This document shows, in pieces, positions 8,813 through 17,345 of a stretch of 64,000 bases of DNA. Under the pieces are notes generated by a model. It was not told where the DNA came from. It saw only the letters and a program-made list of their open reading frames with translations, and ran no database searches. This DNA comes from Natranaeroarchaeum aerophilus (GTDB lineage Archaea; Halobacteriota; Halobacteria; Halobacteriales; Natronoarchaeaceae): NCBI RefSeq assembly GCF_023638055.1, contig NZ_JAKRVY010000002.1, positions 186,001 to 250,000 of the forward strand, given 5' to 3'. Each line of letters opens with the position of its first letter. Position 1 is the stretch's first letter. Position numbers and translations under genes: made by a program.

Positions 8813-9088
8813 TCACATCCCCATATCATTCGCATCGTCGGGCACCGGCAGGTCATTCGGCGACGTTCCCAGTAACTCCGCGGCGTGATCCAGCGCCATG
8901 TCGAAGCCATAGTACCGTTCTAGCTCGTCGCCGTCCGCACTCGGCCGGACTTTCAACATCGCGTACCCTTCGATGTTCTGTGCGATGGCGGCCGTCCGGC
9001 CGTCCCGCTCGAACGCGAGGATGCGCTCGGTCTCGGTCGTGTAGTACTCGGCGCTGACGTCGCCTGCCTCTGCCGTCGCGTCGCTCAT
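8813..9088 (-). CDS. Conserved haloarchaeal protein, DUF7111-like
   Basis: This 91-residue acidic soluble protein has no signal or membrane segment. Its mixed alpha/beta pattern and wording (YYTTETERILAFERDG, then a C-terminal NDLPVPDDAND) resemble a family I know only as a haloarchaeal domain of unknown function. It converges with the C2H2 protein gene and diverges from a PadR-type regulator. Function unknown. Confidence 0.7.
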   Translation of the reverse strand: MSDATAEAGDVSAEYYTTETERILAFERDGRTAAIAQNIEGYAMLKVRPSADGDELERYYGFDMALDHAAELLGTSPNDLPVPDDANDMGM

Positions 9089-9178
9089 ACCCGGCGGTTA
9101 GGACGGCCCCTAATCGAAGCTGTCGGTTCCGGAAGCTGGATCGGAACGCCAAAGCGCTCAGCGCAAGTGGTATCGGGT

Positions 9179-9466
9179 ATGTCCCAGTGGCTCCAGAGCG
9201 GCCTTCGGCGCGACCTCTGTATCCTGCTGTACGGCGAGGAACGCAACGGGCAGACGCTCAAGACGGCGATCGAGCGACGATACGACAAACGCTTCGAGCC
9301 GCGGCAGTTCTACGGCGCGCTCGACCAGCTAGAACGAACGGGGTTCGTCGAGAAGCAAACCGAGGGATTGCACGACGTGTACGCGCTGACCGAGCCGGGA
9401 CGCCGGAGCGTCGAGCGCCAGTTCGAGTGGATGCGCGAGGAGCTCGACTACCCGTCGAGCACCTGA
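9179..9466 (+). CDS. PadR-family transcriptional regulator
   Basis: This 95-residue protein is a single winged-helix domain: LRRDLCILLYGEERNGQTLK forms the first helices, RQFYGALDQLERTGFVEK the recognition helix, and GLHDVYALTEPGRRSVERQ the wing and last helix. The ATG at 9179 was preferred over GTG at 9167, since the family normally begins just before the first helix. It converges with the acyl-CoA dehydrogenase gene. Target genes are not evident. Confidence 0.8.
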   Translation: MSQWLQSGLRRDLCILLYGEERNGQTLKTAIERRYDKRFEPRQFYGALDQLERTGFVEKQTEGLHDVYALTEPGRRSVERQFEWMREELDYPSST

Positions 9467-10611
9467 TCGCCGATCGTGTTCCGCAAGACCTCGCTCGTCC
9501 CCTCGTAGATCTCGTTGAGCTTGGCATCGCGGTAGTAGCGTTCGACCGGGAAGTCCTTGGTGTAGCCGTAGCCGCCGTGGATCTGGATGCCCTCGTTGGC
9601 CACCTCGCGGGATACCTCGCTTGCGTAGAGTTTGGCCTGTGCAGCTTCCTTGATGTACGTTTCTCCCCGAATCTTCCGGTCGGCCGCGCGGTGCATGAGC
9701 AGTTTTGCGGCCTGCAGTTTCGTGTCCATGTCGGCGATCTTGTGTTTGATCGACTGGAACTCGCCGATGGGCTGGCCGAACTGCTCGCGCTCGTTGGCGT
9801 ACTCGACCGCCGCGTCGAGGGCGGCCTGCGCGATGCCGACCCCGCGTGCCGCGATGGTGATCCGCCCCGCGTTGAGCGTCTTCAGCGCCTGGACGAACCC
9901 GTCGCCCTCCGCGCCGAGACGACGGTCGGCGGGGATTCGCAGGTCGTCGAACCGCAACTCGGCGGTCGGACAGCCCTTGTCACCGAGTTTGTGTTCGGTG
10001 CCCTCGACGTGGAACCCGTCGTCTTCCTCGGGTCGAACCACGAACGAGGAGATACCCCTGTTTCCCGCCTCCTCGTCGGTTTTGGCGAAGACGACGACGG
10101 TCTCGGCGACCGACCCGTTTGAAATCCAGAGTTTGTTGCCGTTCAGGACGTACTCGGCGGCATCGCCATCGCCACTACCAACCGGATCGGCAGTCGTCTC
10201 CATCGCGGGCACGTCGCTGCCAGCGCCCGGTTCCGAGAGGGCAAACGCGCCGATCTCTCGGCCCTCATTGAGCGGCGTCAGATACGTCTCTTTCTGCGTG
10301 TCATCGCCGAACTCGTAGAGCATGTTTCCGGCGAGGCTGGTGTGGGCGGCGACGATTGTCCCGAGCCCGCCGCTGCCGCGGCTGATCTCCGCCAGCGCGA
10401 GCGCGTAGCTGTGGTAATCGAGTCCGGCCCCGCCGTACTCCTCGGGAAACGGCATCCCGAGCAGGCCGAGGTCGGCCATTTCGTCGAGCAGATCGCGGGG
10501 GAACTCGTCGGTTTCATCGATCTCCCCTGCCCGCGGGACGACTTCTTCGTCGACGAACTCCGTCACCATCTCGTCGATCTGGCGTTGCTCCGTCGAGAGC
10601 GTGAAATCCAT
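9448..10611 (-). CDS. Acyl-CoA dehydrogenase
   Basis: This 387-residue FAD enzyme removes two hydrogens from acyl-CoA in fatty-acid or branched-chain degradation. ALSEPGAGSDVPAM is the flavin-binding signature, GNKLWISNG and the C-terminal IQIHGGYGYTKDFPVERYYRD carry the family motifs, and the catalytic-base region EIYEGTSEVLRNTI is complete. The ATG at 10611 (MDFTLSTEQ) matches the usual start; an upstream ATG at 10668 would add an unconserved 19-residue extension. The 3' end overlaps the convergent PadR gene by 19 nt. Confidence 0.93.
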   Translation of the reverse strand: MDFTLSTEQRQIDEMVTEFVDEEVVPRAGEIDETDEFPRDLLDEMADLGLLGMPFPEEYGGAGLDYHSYALALAEISRGSGGLGTIVAAHTSLAGNMLYEFGDDTQKETYLTPLNEGREIGAFALSEPGAGSDVPAMETTADPVGSGDGDAAEYVLNGNKLWISNGSVAETVVVFAKTDEEAGNRGISSFVVRPEEDDGFHVEGTEHKLGDKGCPTAELRFDDLRIPADRRLGAEGDGFVQALKTLNAGRITIAARGVGIAQAALDAAVEYANEREQFGQPIGEFQSIKHKIADMDTKLQAAKLLMHRAADRKIRGETYIKEAAQAKLYASEVSREVANEGIQIHGGYGYTKDFPVERYYRDAKLNEIYEGTSEVLRNTIGDQVLDG

Positions 10612-10711
10612 ATCGAATCGTTCGTGGCGTGTCACTTCACCGTTTCCATAACGTGCATGAAAAACCATTCACAACGTGCGGGCAGTGGGTATCCTCTCGG
10701 CGGCGATTCCT

Positions 10712-10736
10712 TAGACCTTTTTATCTCTGGGGTCTA
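10712..10736 (+). promoter_or_regulatory. Promoter of squalene synthase gene with TATA inside an inverted repeat
   Basis: A TATA-like TTTTTATC (10718-10725) is flanked by TAGACC (10712-10717) and GGTCTA (10731-10736), perfect 6-bp arms with a 13-nt spacer. A dimeric protein bound here would cover the TATA box, so repression of the downstream gene at 10754 is a reasonable guess. Confidence 0.5.
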
Positions 10737-10753
10737 GAGGAATTACTACGAGG

Positions 10754-11809
10754 ATGAACGACACCCAAGAGGTGACGTTCGACGAGGACCTGGCCTGGTG
10801 TTTCGACGCCGTCTCCGACGTCTCGCGAACGTTTGCGATTACGATCGACGTGCTGGACGAGCCGATGGCTTCGCGGATCTGTGTCGGCTACCTCCTCTGT
10901 CGCGTCGCGGATACGGTCGAGGACGCGGGTCATATCCCGCCTGACGTCCAGCAGGGGCTGCTCGAGGAGTACAACGATGCGATCGCCCGGGACGCCGACG
11001 TGACGGTCAGGGAGTTCAACGAGGATGTCGCCGAGTGGATCCCTGAAGAGCCCGGCGAAGACGCTGACGACTGGGCGGTCGTCGGGAATGCTTCCCGTAT
11101 CGTCCGGACCTTCGAACACCTCCCGGAAGCGGACCGGGAAGCGATCCGCGAGCCCGTCCGAGAACTGGTCGGCGGGATGGCGACGTTCGTCGATCGACAC
11201 GCCGAGACGGGCGGGTTGCGGATCGAGACGCCGGACGAACTCGAGGAGTACTGCTGGTACGCCGCCGGAACCGTCGGCGAACTCATCACGAATCTGGTCA
11301 CCCGGGGAACCGACCCACAGCGAACCGAAGTGTTAGAAGAAAACGCTCGTTCGTTTGCCCTCCTGCTCCAGCTTGTCAACGTCGCCAAGGACGTCACCGA
11401 CGACTACCACGAGGAGAACAACGTCTATCTGCCCGCGAGCTGGTTGCAAGAGTACGGCGTCGACCAGGATGCCGTCTGCGAGAAGCACAACCACCGCGAG
11501 GTGACGAGTGTGATCGAACGCGTCACCGATCGTGCGGCGGGCTATCTCGACGACGCGCTGGTCTATCTCGAGGCGTTGCCGGAACACCGCGGGAACACGC
11601 TGGCCGCGTGGGCGATCCCCTATCTGCTCGCGGTCGGGACGATCCGCGAGCTCCGTGAGCGCCCCGAAGACGTCCTCGAAGAAGGCGGCGTCAAGGTACC
11701 AAAGCCGGAAGTACTTCGGCTGATGGCAGAGTTCGACAACGGTGTCGACAAGACCGCACTGGCCGAGTTGCGCCACCAGATGGAGCGTCAGCCGCTCCAC
11801 CAGCACTGA
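10754..11809 (+). CDS. Squalene/phytoene synthase family, probably squalene synthase
   Basis: This 351-residue enzyme joins two prenyl diphosphates head to head. The first aspartate-rich motif is DTVED (53-57) after SRTFAITI, and the second is DVTDD (213-217) in LVNVAKDVTDDYHEE, with YLPASWL following. The wording of the second motif and the length favour the haloarchaeal farnesyl-diphosphate farnesyltransferase (squalene synthase) over CrtB phytoene synthase. Squalene is a major neutral membrane lipid in haloarchaea. The gene stands alone with its own promoter. Confidence 0.88.
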   Translation: MNDTQEVTFDEDLAWCFDAVSDVSRTFAITIDVLDEPMASRICVGYLLCRVADTVEDAGHIPPDVQQGLLEEYNDAIARDADVTVREFNEDVAEWIPEEPGEDADDWAVVGNASRIVRTFEHLPEADREAIREPVRELVGGMATFVDRHAETGGLRIETPDELEEYCWYAAGTVGELITNLVTRGTDPQRTEVLEENARSFALLLQLVNVAKDVTDDYHEENNVYLPASWLQEYGVDQDAVCEKHNHREVTSVIERVTDRAAGYLDDALVYLEALPEHRGNTLAAWAIPYLLAVGTIRELRERPEDVLEEGGVKVPKPEVLRLMAEFDNGVDKTALAELRHQMERQPLHQH

Positions 11810-11877
11810 CTGGACGTCCCAGCGCAGTTCGACCGCCTGCGGGAACCTTATTCACTCCACGCCCCTACTACGTGTAT

Positions 11878-12339
11878 ATGAGCCTCGACGTCGAACCGCC
11901 CGAGCTACCGGAGCTGACCGAACAGGTTCCTGACAAGTACGAAGACGATGACCATCTCGACGAGACCTCCGAGTATCGACGTGACGAGCTTGAGACGCTC
12001 CTCCACGACGGCGCGTGGCTGGACGGGTTTGAACAGTGGGCGGCACACACTGATCTCGATGAGGAGGAGTACAGGATAGCGGTCGAACTCGGCATGTTCG
12101 CCGCGTTCGATTTCTTCTGGGACGACTTCGCGGATCGCGTGGGATACAACGCGCCCGGGATCCCCGAGGACTGGCGTGAGACGGAATATCATCCCGATAT
12201 CGACTCCTGGGGAACCGTTTCGGGGATCAACGCCGCGATGACCGAGTTCGGCCAGATCGTCTCGGAGGTGCTCAAAGAGGAGTACATCGACTGGGAAGCC
12301 GAGTACGAGGCACCGGATGACCTGCCGGACTTCGACTGA
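11878..12339 (+). CDS. Conserved haloarchaeal hypothetical protein
   Basis: This 153-residue acidic protein is soluble and largely helical, with an aromatic-rich centre (FAAFDFFWDDFADRVGY). The ATG at 11878 lies about 27-30 nt after a TATA-like CCTTATTC, so a leaderless transcript is likely; a GTG two codons earlier is less probable. I do not recognise a functional family. It converges with a ThuA-like gene, 3 nt between stops. Confidence 0.7.
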   Translation: MSLDVEPPELPELTEQVPDKYEDDDHLDETSEYRRDELETLLHDGAWLDGFEQWAAHTDLDEEEYRIAVELGMFAAFDFFWDDFADRVGYNAPGIPEDWRETEYHPDIDSWGTVSGINAAMTEFGQIVSEVLKEEYIDWEAEYEAPDDLPDFD

Positions 12340-12342
12340 TCC

Positions 12343-13062
12343 CTACTTTTCGATCGGCTCGACCGGATCGGCGTTCCCGAAGTACGGCTCCGGACCGTCG
12401 GTCGGCGCAGCCCAGTCGACGGCGTTGAGCAGGACCTGTCGGATCTCCTCCTGGAAGTAGACCGGGTACTCCTCGTGGCCGGGGCGGAAGTAGAAGATTC
12501 GGCCGCTCCCACGGCGGTAACAACAGCCGCTGCGGAACACTTCGCCGCCCTCGAACCAGCTCACGAAGACCAGTGCGTCGGGCTGTGGGATGTCAAAGCG
12601 CTCGCCGTACATCTCTGCCTCGGGCACTTCGAAGGACTCGTCGAGGCCCTCGGTGATCGGATGTCCCGGCTCGACCGTCCAGAGCCGTTCGATCTCGCCA
12701 ACCTCGCGCCATTTGAGCGAACAGCTGGTCCCCATCAGGCGCTTGAACGGCTTCGAGTAGTGCGCGGAGTGGAGTGGCAGGAATCCCATCCCATCACGGA
12801 CCCGTTCGACGACACGTTCTGCGACGTCGTCGCGCACTTCGTCATGGGCGATATGGCCCCACCACAGGAGGACATCAGTGTCGTCGAGGACGGCCTGAGG
12901 GAGACCATGCTCGTCTTCGTCGAGCGTCGCAGTGCGGACATCGTGGCCCGCGTCTTCGAGCAGTTCCGCGAGGGCGGTGTGGATCCCTTCGGGATAGATC
13001 TCGCCGACCTCGTCGTTCTCTCGCTCGTGGCGGTACTCGTTCCAGACAGTGACACTGACCAT
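12343..13062 (-). CDS. ThuA-like domain protein
   Basis: This 239-residue protein has the ThuA fold, a class-I glutamine-amidotransferase-like architecture: VWNEYRHE at the start, [28 protein letters not shown] in the middle and [19 protein letters not shown] near the end. ThuA proteins are linked to sugar metabolism in bacteria (trehalose and related sugars) although the reaction is unclear. No sugar transporter or dehydrogenase is adjacent here. Confidence 0.85.
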   Translation of the reverse strand: MVSVTVWNEYRHERENDEVGEIYPEGIHTALAELLEDAGHDVRTATLDEDEHGLPQAVLDDTDVLLWWGHIAHDEVRDDVAERVVERVRDGMGFLPLHSAHYSKPFKRLMGTSCSLKWREVGEIERLWTVEPGHPITEGLDESFEVPEAEMYGERFDIPQPDALVFVSWFEGGEVFRSGCCYRRGSGRIFYFRPGHEEYPVYFQEEIRQVLLNAVDWAAPTDGPEPYFGNADPVEPIEK

Positions 13063-13125
13063 ACATGGCAGTCAACGCCTTTGGTAAAAGCACCCGCGCT
13101 TCTCTATGGACGAACGGAATCGATG

Positions 13126-13350
13126 CTAGAAGACGTACTCGTCGTCGTGACCCATCATTCCGTCGTCTTCCAGCCCGTCGTCGAACCCTTGCTGGTTGTC
13201 GTCGGAGGGGCCACTGGTCTTGTACGCTTTGAGGCCTGCGGACAGCAGGTCTTCGATCGCTTCTTCACGGTTTACGAACTCGCCTTGCTCGATCATCTGG
13301 GTGATCTGCATCTCCAGATGTTCGGGCACGTTGATCTCGACTTTGGGCAT
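13126..13350 (-). CDS. CopG/ribbon-helix-helix-like protein (DUF7120-type)
   Basis: This 74-residue protein begins with a beta strand PKVEINVPEHLEMQI and a helix-turn-helix FVNREEAIEDLLSAGLKAY, the ribbon-helix-helix pattern of small DNA-binding proteins, and ends in an acidic glycine/methionine-rich tail. The start at 13350 (MPKVEINV) was chosen as the natural beginning of the strand. No toxin is adjacent, so an antitoxin role is not suggested. Confidence 0.75.
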   Translation of the reverse strand: MPKVEINVPEHLEMQITQMIEQGEFVNREEAIEDLLSAGLKAYKTSGPSDDNQQGFDDGLEDDGMMGHDDEYVF

Positions 13351-13487
13351 TGGACAGTGGGGCTTTGCCGGAGCCATATTTAAGTTTGACGGGGATCGTC
13401 CGAAATCGAGAGCCGATAGTGGACAGGGATTTAACGAGCCGGAATCGAACCGGGTCATTTACCCGCCAGTCAGGTCTACAGAGTGGT

Positions 13488-13760
13488 ATGCCGCTACCGA
13501 AATCGGAGTTCGACCAGCTCTTTCCCTGCGAGTTCAGCACGCCCGAAGACCTGCTCGAACCGGATCAGCTCTACACCGTCTACGAGATCGCCCGCATGCT
13601 CCAGCAGCTCGATCCCGACGCGGAGATCGAGGCCGAAACCGAGGACGTCCTGCTCGACTGGGCGATCCCGTGGGTGATGGTTCACGCCGACGATCTGGTG
13701 ATCGCCGACCCACGATCCGAGGACGAACCGGGCTACTACGGCCTGAAGACCGACGAGTGA
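13488..13760 (+). CDS. DUF5827-family protein
   Basis: This 90-residue acidic protein carries PKSEFDQLFPC, DQLYTVYEIARMLQQLDP and VLLDWAIPWVM, which I recognise as the haloarchaeal DUF5827 family. It is soluble and has no known function. The start at 13488 matches the usual MPxPKSEF beginning; in-frame codons upstream to 13350 are probably untranslated. Confidence 0.8.
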   Translation: MPLPKSEFDQLFPCEFSTPEDLLEPDQLYTVYEIARMLQQLDPDAEIEAETEDVLLDWAIPWVMVHADDLVIADPRSEDEPGYYGLKTDE

Positions 13761-13770
13761 CGCCCACTCA

Positions 13771-14364
13771 TCAGTCGTCAGCGGCCATCGGCTCCTGATG
13801 GTCGATTTCGGTCCCCAGCACGTCGAGGAACGCCTCGATCCAGCCGGGGTGGTCCGGCCAGGCCTGGGCCGTCACAAGATTCCCATCAACCGCGATCCCC
13901 TCTTCCCAGTCGCCGCCCGCGTCTCGGACGTCCGCCTCGAGCGCGGGATACGCGGTGCAGGTTCGTCCGTCGATAACGTCGGCCGCCGTAAGGATCTGTG
14001 CGGCGTGACAGATCGCCGCGATCGGCTTGTCTTCCTCGTCGAACGACTGGACGGCATCGATCACCGCGTCGTAGTTCCGCAGATACTCCGGGGCGCGACC
14101 GCCGGGCAGCACCAGTCCGTCGTAGGTATCGACGTCGATGTCGTCGAACGTCGCCGTCAACTGGAAGTCGTGCCCGCGTGACTCCATGTACGTCTGATCT
14201 CCCCGAAAGTCGTGGATGGCCGTCTTGATCGTCTCTCCCTCGTCTTTCTCCGGACAGACCGCGTCGACTTCGTGCCCCACCGCCTGGAGCGCCTGAAACG
14301 GCACCATGATCTCGTAATCCTCACCGAAATCGCCGACTATCATCAGTAGTGATTTGCCTGTCAT
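13771..14364 (-). CDS. DJ-1/PfpI family protein
   Basis: This 197-residue protein has the PfpI/DJ-1 fold with the nucleophile elbow AAICHAAQ (Cys near residue 107) and the conserved GLVLPGGRAPEYLR. Family members act as intracellular proteases, glyoxalases or deglycases of methylglyoxal-damaged molecules. The ATG at 14364 (MTGKSLLMIVGDFGEDYE) fits the family start. Confidence 0.88.
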   Translation of the reverse strand: MTGKSLLMIVGDFGEDYEIMVPFQALQAVGHEVDAVCPEKDEGETIKTAIHDFRGDQTYMESRGHDFQLTATFDDIDVDTYDGLVLPGGRAPEYLRNYDAVIDAVQSFDEEDKPIAAICHAAQILTAADVIDGRTCTAYPALEADVRDAGGDWEEGIAVDGNLVTAQAWPDHPGWIEAFLDVLGTEIDHQEPMAADD

Positions 14365-14418
14365 TATTACCTCCGTGTTCGACCACGACGGCATGGATCA
14401 AAGTCCTATCACCGGGAG

Positions 14419-14997
14419 CTACCGTTCGCGCGCCATTCGCCCGGAACGCTCGATCTGGGAGTACGGTTCATTGGTGATGCTCGGCCCGTGGCCCACGTGT
14501 AGCTCCGAGAGCGAGTTGTCGACCCGATCAAGCACCCTGTCGATACTCTCGACCAGCAGTTCACGGTCACCTTCCGGAAGATCCGTCCGACCGAACGCTC
14601 CGTTCTGGAAAACGAGGTCACCGGCGAACAGCTGGCTCCCCGCGGCCGAATAAAAACAGAGGTGATCGTTCTTGTGTCCCGGAGTGTGCAGGGCGACGTA
14701 CTTGTCGTCCCCGAGTGTGACCGTCTCTTCGTCCGCGATGGCGGCGTCGACGGCTGGCTGGTCGACATCATAGCCCCACGTCTCGACGTCGAAGGCGTCC
14801 GTGATTGCTGGCAAATTGTCGATGTGGTCCTGATGCGTGTGCGTCAGGACCACCGCATCGAGCGCGTCGACGCGCTCGCGGAGCTTGCCGACAGCATCGA
14901 AGTTCGCGCCCGTGTCGACGAGCACCGTTCGATCGCCCGGAACGAGAAACGCGTTGCTGGTGAACGCCTGCACGCCCTGCGCGATGTTCGTGACCAT
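14419..14997 (-). CDS. MBL-fold metallo-hydrolase
   Basis: This 192-residue protein has the metallo-beta-lactamase motif THTHQDH (near residue 52), TPGHKNDHLCF and AGDLVFQNG, so both zinc sites look intact. The compact size resembles glyoxalase-II-like hydrolases. The substrate is unknown. It is divergent from thyX. Confidence 0.88.
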   Translation of the reverse strand: MVTNIAQGVQAFTSNAFLVPGDRTVLVDTGANFDAVGKLRERVDALDAVVLTHTHQDHIDNLPAITDAFDVETWGYDVDQPAVDAAIADEETVTLGDDKYVALHTPGHKNDHLCFYSAAGSQLFAGDLVFQNGAFGRTDLPEGDRELLVESIDRVLDRVDNSLSELHVGHGPSITNEPYSQIERSGRMARER

Positions 14998-15122
14998 GGG
15001 ACTGGTACGTCCGGTCGATGTTTGGGCCTGTCGACAGGCGGACGCCGTCGAGACCGGCCTGGCAGGGATCGCCCGTTCTCATGCCGGGCCGGTCGCCTCT
15101 CGTCGCAGGTCGGAACAGTAGG

Positions 15123-15130
15123 ATTATCTA
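15123..15130 (+). promoter_or_regulatory. TATA box of thyX
   Basis: ATTATCTA is centred about 27 nt upstream of the ATG at 15153, predicting a leaderless transcript and supporting that start codon over upstream in-frame codons. Confidence 0.6.
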
Positions 15131-15152
15131 TCTCCCCCCTAGCCACGTGTGT

Positions 15153-15896
15153 ATGGAAGTCCAACTGCTCGAAGCAACGGAGACCCCCGAGGAGGTCATC
15201 TGCACTGGCGCGCGGAACGATTACATGTCGGAGTTCGTCGGCGATCAGTCCTTCGAGGAGATCATGGAGTCGGTAGAGGGCGAAACGATCGAAGAGAAGA
15301 AGGCGACACTGATCGGCCACCTGCTCGACCACGGCCACTTTGGGCCGTTCGAGCACCCGCAGATCACGTTCGCGGTAAAAGGACTCAGCCGATCGTGTAT
15401 GGCACAGATCACCCGGCACCGGCACGTCTCCTTCGACGTGCAGTCGATGCGCTACGTCGCCTTCGACGACGTTGATCCTGCTGACGTCGAGGACGGCGAG
15501 ATGGTTGTCACACCTCCCTCTGCGAGCGATCCAAACTGGGTCGGCCGGAACCAGAAAGCGGGACAGGTCGACGACGCGACGGTCGAGCGACGCGAGGAGA
15601 TTTTCCAGCAGTCGGTGCGCCAGTCGGTGGAGGACTACCAGGAACTGCTTGATCTGGGGATGCCGCCGGAGGACGCCCGATTCGTCCTACCGATCGGGAC
15701 TGAAGTGAACATGGTAATGTCGATGAACGCCCGGATGCTGATGCACGTAGCCGATATGCGAGGCGAGGCCGACGCCCAGTGGGAGATCCGTGGACTAACC
15801 GAGGAGATTCTCGATCTCGCCGAGGAATGGTGTCCGATCACGTTCGAGCACTACAACGAACACATGAAGGGACGGAAGAACCGACTGGCCCCCTGA
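15153..15896 (+). CDS. thyX: Flavin-dependent thymidylate synthase
   Basis: This 247-residue enzyme makes dTMP from dUMP using methylene-tetrahydrofolate, FAD and NADPH. The ThyX motif RHRHVSFDVQSMRY is at residues 88-101, and LPIGTEVNMVMSMNARMLMH supplies the second nucleotide-binding region. It replaces the ThyA route. The start at 15153 is fixed by the TATA spacing. Confidence 0.96.
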   Translation: MEVQLLEATETPEEVICTGARNDYMSEFVGDQSFEEIMESVEGETIEEKKATLIGHLLDHGHFGPFEHPQITFAVKGLSRSCMAQITRHRHVSFDVQSMRYVAFDDVDPADVEDGEMVVTPPSASDPNWVGRNQKAGQVDDATVERREEIFQQSVRQSVEDYQELLDLGMPPEDARFVLPIGTEVNMVMSMNARMLMHVADMRGEADAQWEIRGLTEEILDLAEEWCPITFEHYNEHMKGRKNRLAP

Positions 15897-15967
15897 CCTG
15901 TCAGTAGAACCCTTGCCCGGTGCCTGTCGCAAGGTCTTTTGTACTACCCGCGTTGTTCTAATACACT

Positions 15968-17152
15968 ATGGAGCGCTCGCTGGGTATCGGACTCGTGGTT
16001 ATTCTGCTGGTTGTGGGTACTCTCGGCGTTCTGCCTGCAGCCAGCATCGTGACGGCAGGCGAGCACGCCGCCACGAGCGAGCTCGAAACCGACAGCCAGC
16101 TGTCGGCTGCCCAGAGCGACGAAGTCGACAACGAACAGTTCAAGCTCACGATCCACGAAAACGGGACGGCACAGTGGACGTTCCAGACGAACCGCCATCT
16201 CGACGACGAGGAGGAGGTCGAACAGTTCGAGACGTTCGCAGCAGAGTTTAACGACGACGAGGACCACCAGCTGTTCGCCGACTTCCGCGATCAGGCGACG
16301 GCACTCGTCAGGAACGCGGACGACGAACTCGATCGCGAGATGGCAGCCCGGCAGTTCGAGCGCGAGGCTGGCGTCGAAACCGATACGCAGGGTAACTCCG
16401 TCGGCGTCGTCAGAATGTCGTTTTACTGGGAGGGGTTCGGTGACCAGCAGGACGACCGCGTGGTCGTCGGCGACATCTACGAGGGGGGACACTATATCGG
16501 TGAGGACCAGTGGATCGTCTTCGAGGCCGGAGATGGACTCGTTTTCAGCGAATACGAGCCGACCGAGACCGGAGAACTTTCGGGATCTAATCTAACCGAT
16601 AGCGACTCGATTACGTGGAAAGGTGAGGAGGTCTTCAGCGATAATCAGCCACGGGCCGTCCTGCAACCTGCAGATGCAGTCGATGAAGAGGAGATAAACG
16701 GTGAACCGAATGAGAATCCGGACGAGTCCGACAACAACCCGTGGATGCTGTTCACCGGAATTATCGTGCTCGTGCTCGGAATCGGAATTATCGCCGCGTG
16801 GCGACGCGATGCGACCGTGTTCGAACAGCTTGTAACCGCTGATGCGGCCGAGACATCGACAGATTCGACGGAGCCGTCGGCCTCCGAGTCGACAGGCGAT
16901 TCGGCGGTTCCGGACGAGGAGTTACTGACCGACGAAGCGCGCGTGACCTCGCTCCTCGAAGAGAACGGCGGCCGGATGAAACAGGTTCGGATCGTCGAGG
17001 AGACCGGCTGGTCGAAGTCGAAGGTAAGCATGCTTCTCTCGGATATGGAAGACGAGGGAGACCTCTCGAAGTTGCGGGTGGGCCGTGAGAACATCATCAG
17101 TCTCGATGGACACGAACCGGAAGCCGCCGGATCGCCATTCGAGGACGAATAA
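15968..17152 (+). CDS. Membrane-tethered winged-helix regulator (DUF7345/DUF7343-like)
   Basis: This 394-residue protein has an N-terminal signal or anchor (about 5-30), an external domain of some 220 residues rich in acidic and aromatic positions, a single membrane helix at about 260-280, a Ser/Thr/Glu linker, and a C-terminal winged helix (about 318-380: LLEENGGRMKQVRIVEETGW, SKSKVSMLLSDMEDEGDL). The layout suggests a one-component sensor that perceives something outside the cell and binds DNA while anchored. No cognate target is known, but it is followed on the same strand by the RND-TrmB operon. Confidence 0.8.
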   Translation: MERSLGIGLVVILLVVGTLGVLPAASIVTAGEHAATSELETDSQLSAAQSDEVDNEQFKLTIHENGTAQWTFQTNRHLDDEEEVEQFETFAAEFNDDEDHQLFADFRDQATALVRNADDELDREMAARQFEREAGVETDTQGNSVGVVRMSFYWEGFGDQQDDRVVVGDIYEGGHYIGEDQWIVFEAGDGLVFSEYEPTETGELSGSNLTDSDSITWKGEEVFSDNQPRAVLQPADAVDEEEINGEPNENPDESDNNPWMLFTGIIVLVLGIGIIAAWRRDATVFEQLVTADAAETSTDSTEPSASESTGDSAVPDEELLTDEARVTSLLEENGGRMKQVRIVEETGWSKSKVSMLLSDMEDEGDLSKLRVGRENIISLDGHEPEAAGSPFEDE

Positions 17153-17245
17153 CTCAATTTGACCGGTCTCGGGACAGCACGTTGTTTGTTGAGATTTTGA
17201 ACGGGAGTTCGCCAGCCACAGCAGATTCCCCTGATTGCGACACCG

Positions 17246-17252
17246 TTATATT
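17246..17252 (+). promoter_or_regulatory. TATA box of RND transporter operon
   Basis: TTATATT in a GC-rich gap predicts a start of transcription near 17275, about 70 nt before the GTG start at 17346. A leader of that length is long for this window and contains the palindromes at 17261-17308. Confidence 0.5.
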
Positions 17253-17260
17253 CTGGGCTT

Positions 17261-17308
17261 TGTTAGTAGTCGAATAACAACAGGGCTGTTGTATGGATCC
17301 TACTAACA
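17261..17308 (+). promoter_or_regulatory. Nested palindromes before the RND-TrmB operon
   Basis: Outer arms TGTTAGTAG (17261-17269) and CTACTAACA (17300-17308) pair perfectly over 9 bp. Inside them ACAACAG (17277-17283) and CTGTTGT (17286-17292) pair perfectly over 7 bp with a 2-nt centre. The inner palindrome covers the predicted transcription start. It may be an operator for the TrmB protein encoded in the operon, or a structured 5' RNA. Confidence 0.55.
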
Positions 17309-17345
17309 GAACACTCCGCGTCGAATATCGGCCGCCGGTGGTCGC

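Noticed and set aside
13438-13454. tRNA T-arm-like sequence (GGTTCGATTCC) on the minus strand
   Set aside because: Only four of five stem pairs form and no acceptor, D or anticodon arm can be built around it, so it is not a tRNA gene. It could be an attachment-site remnant but there is no integrase nearby.
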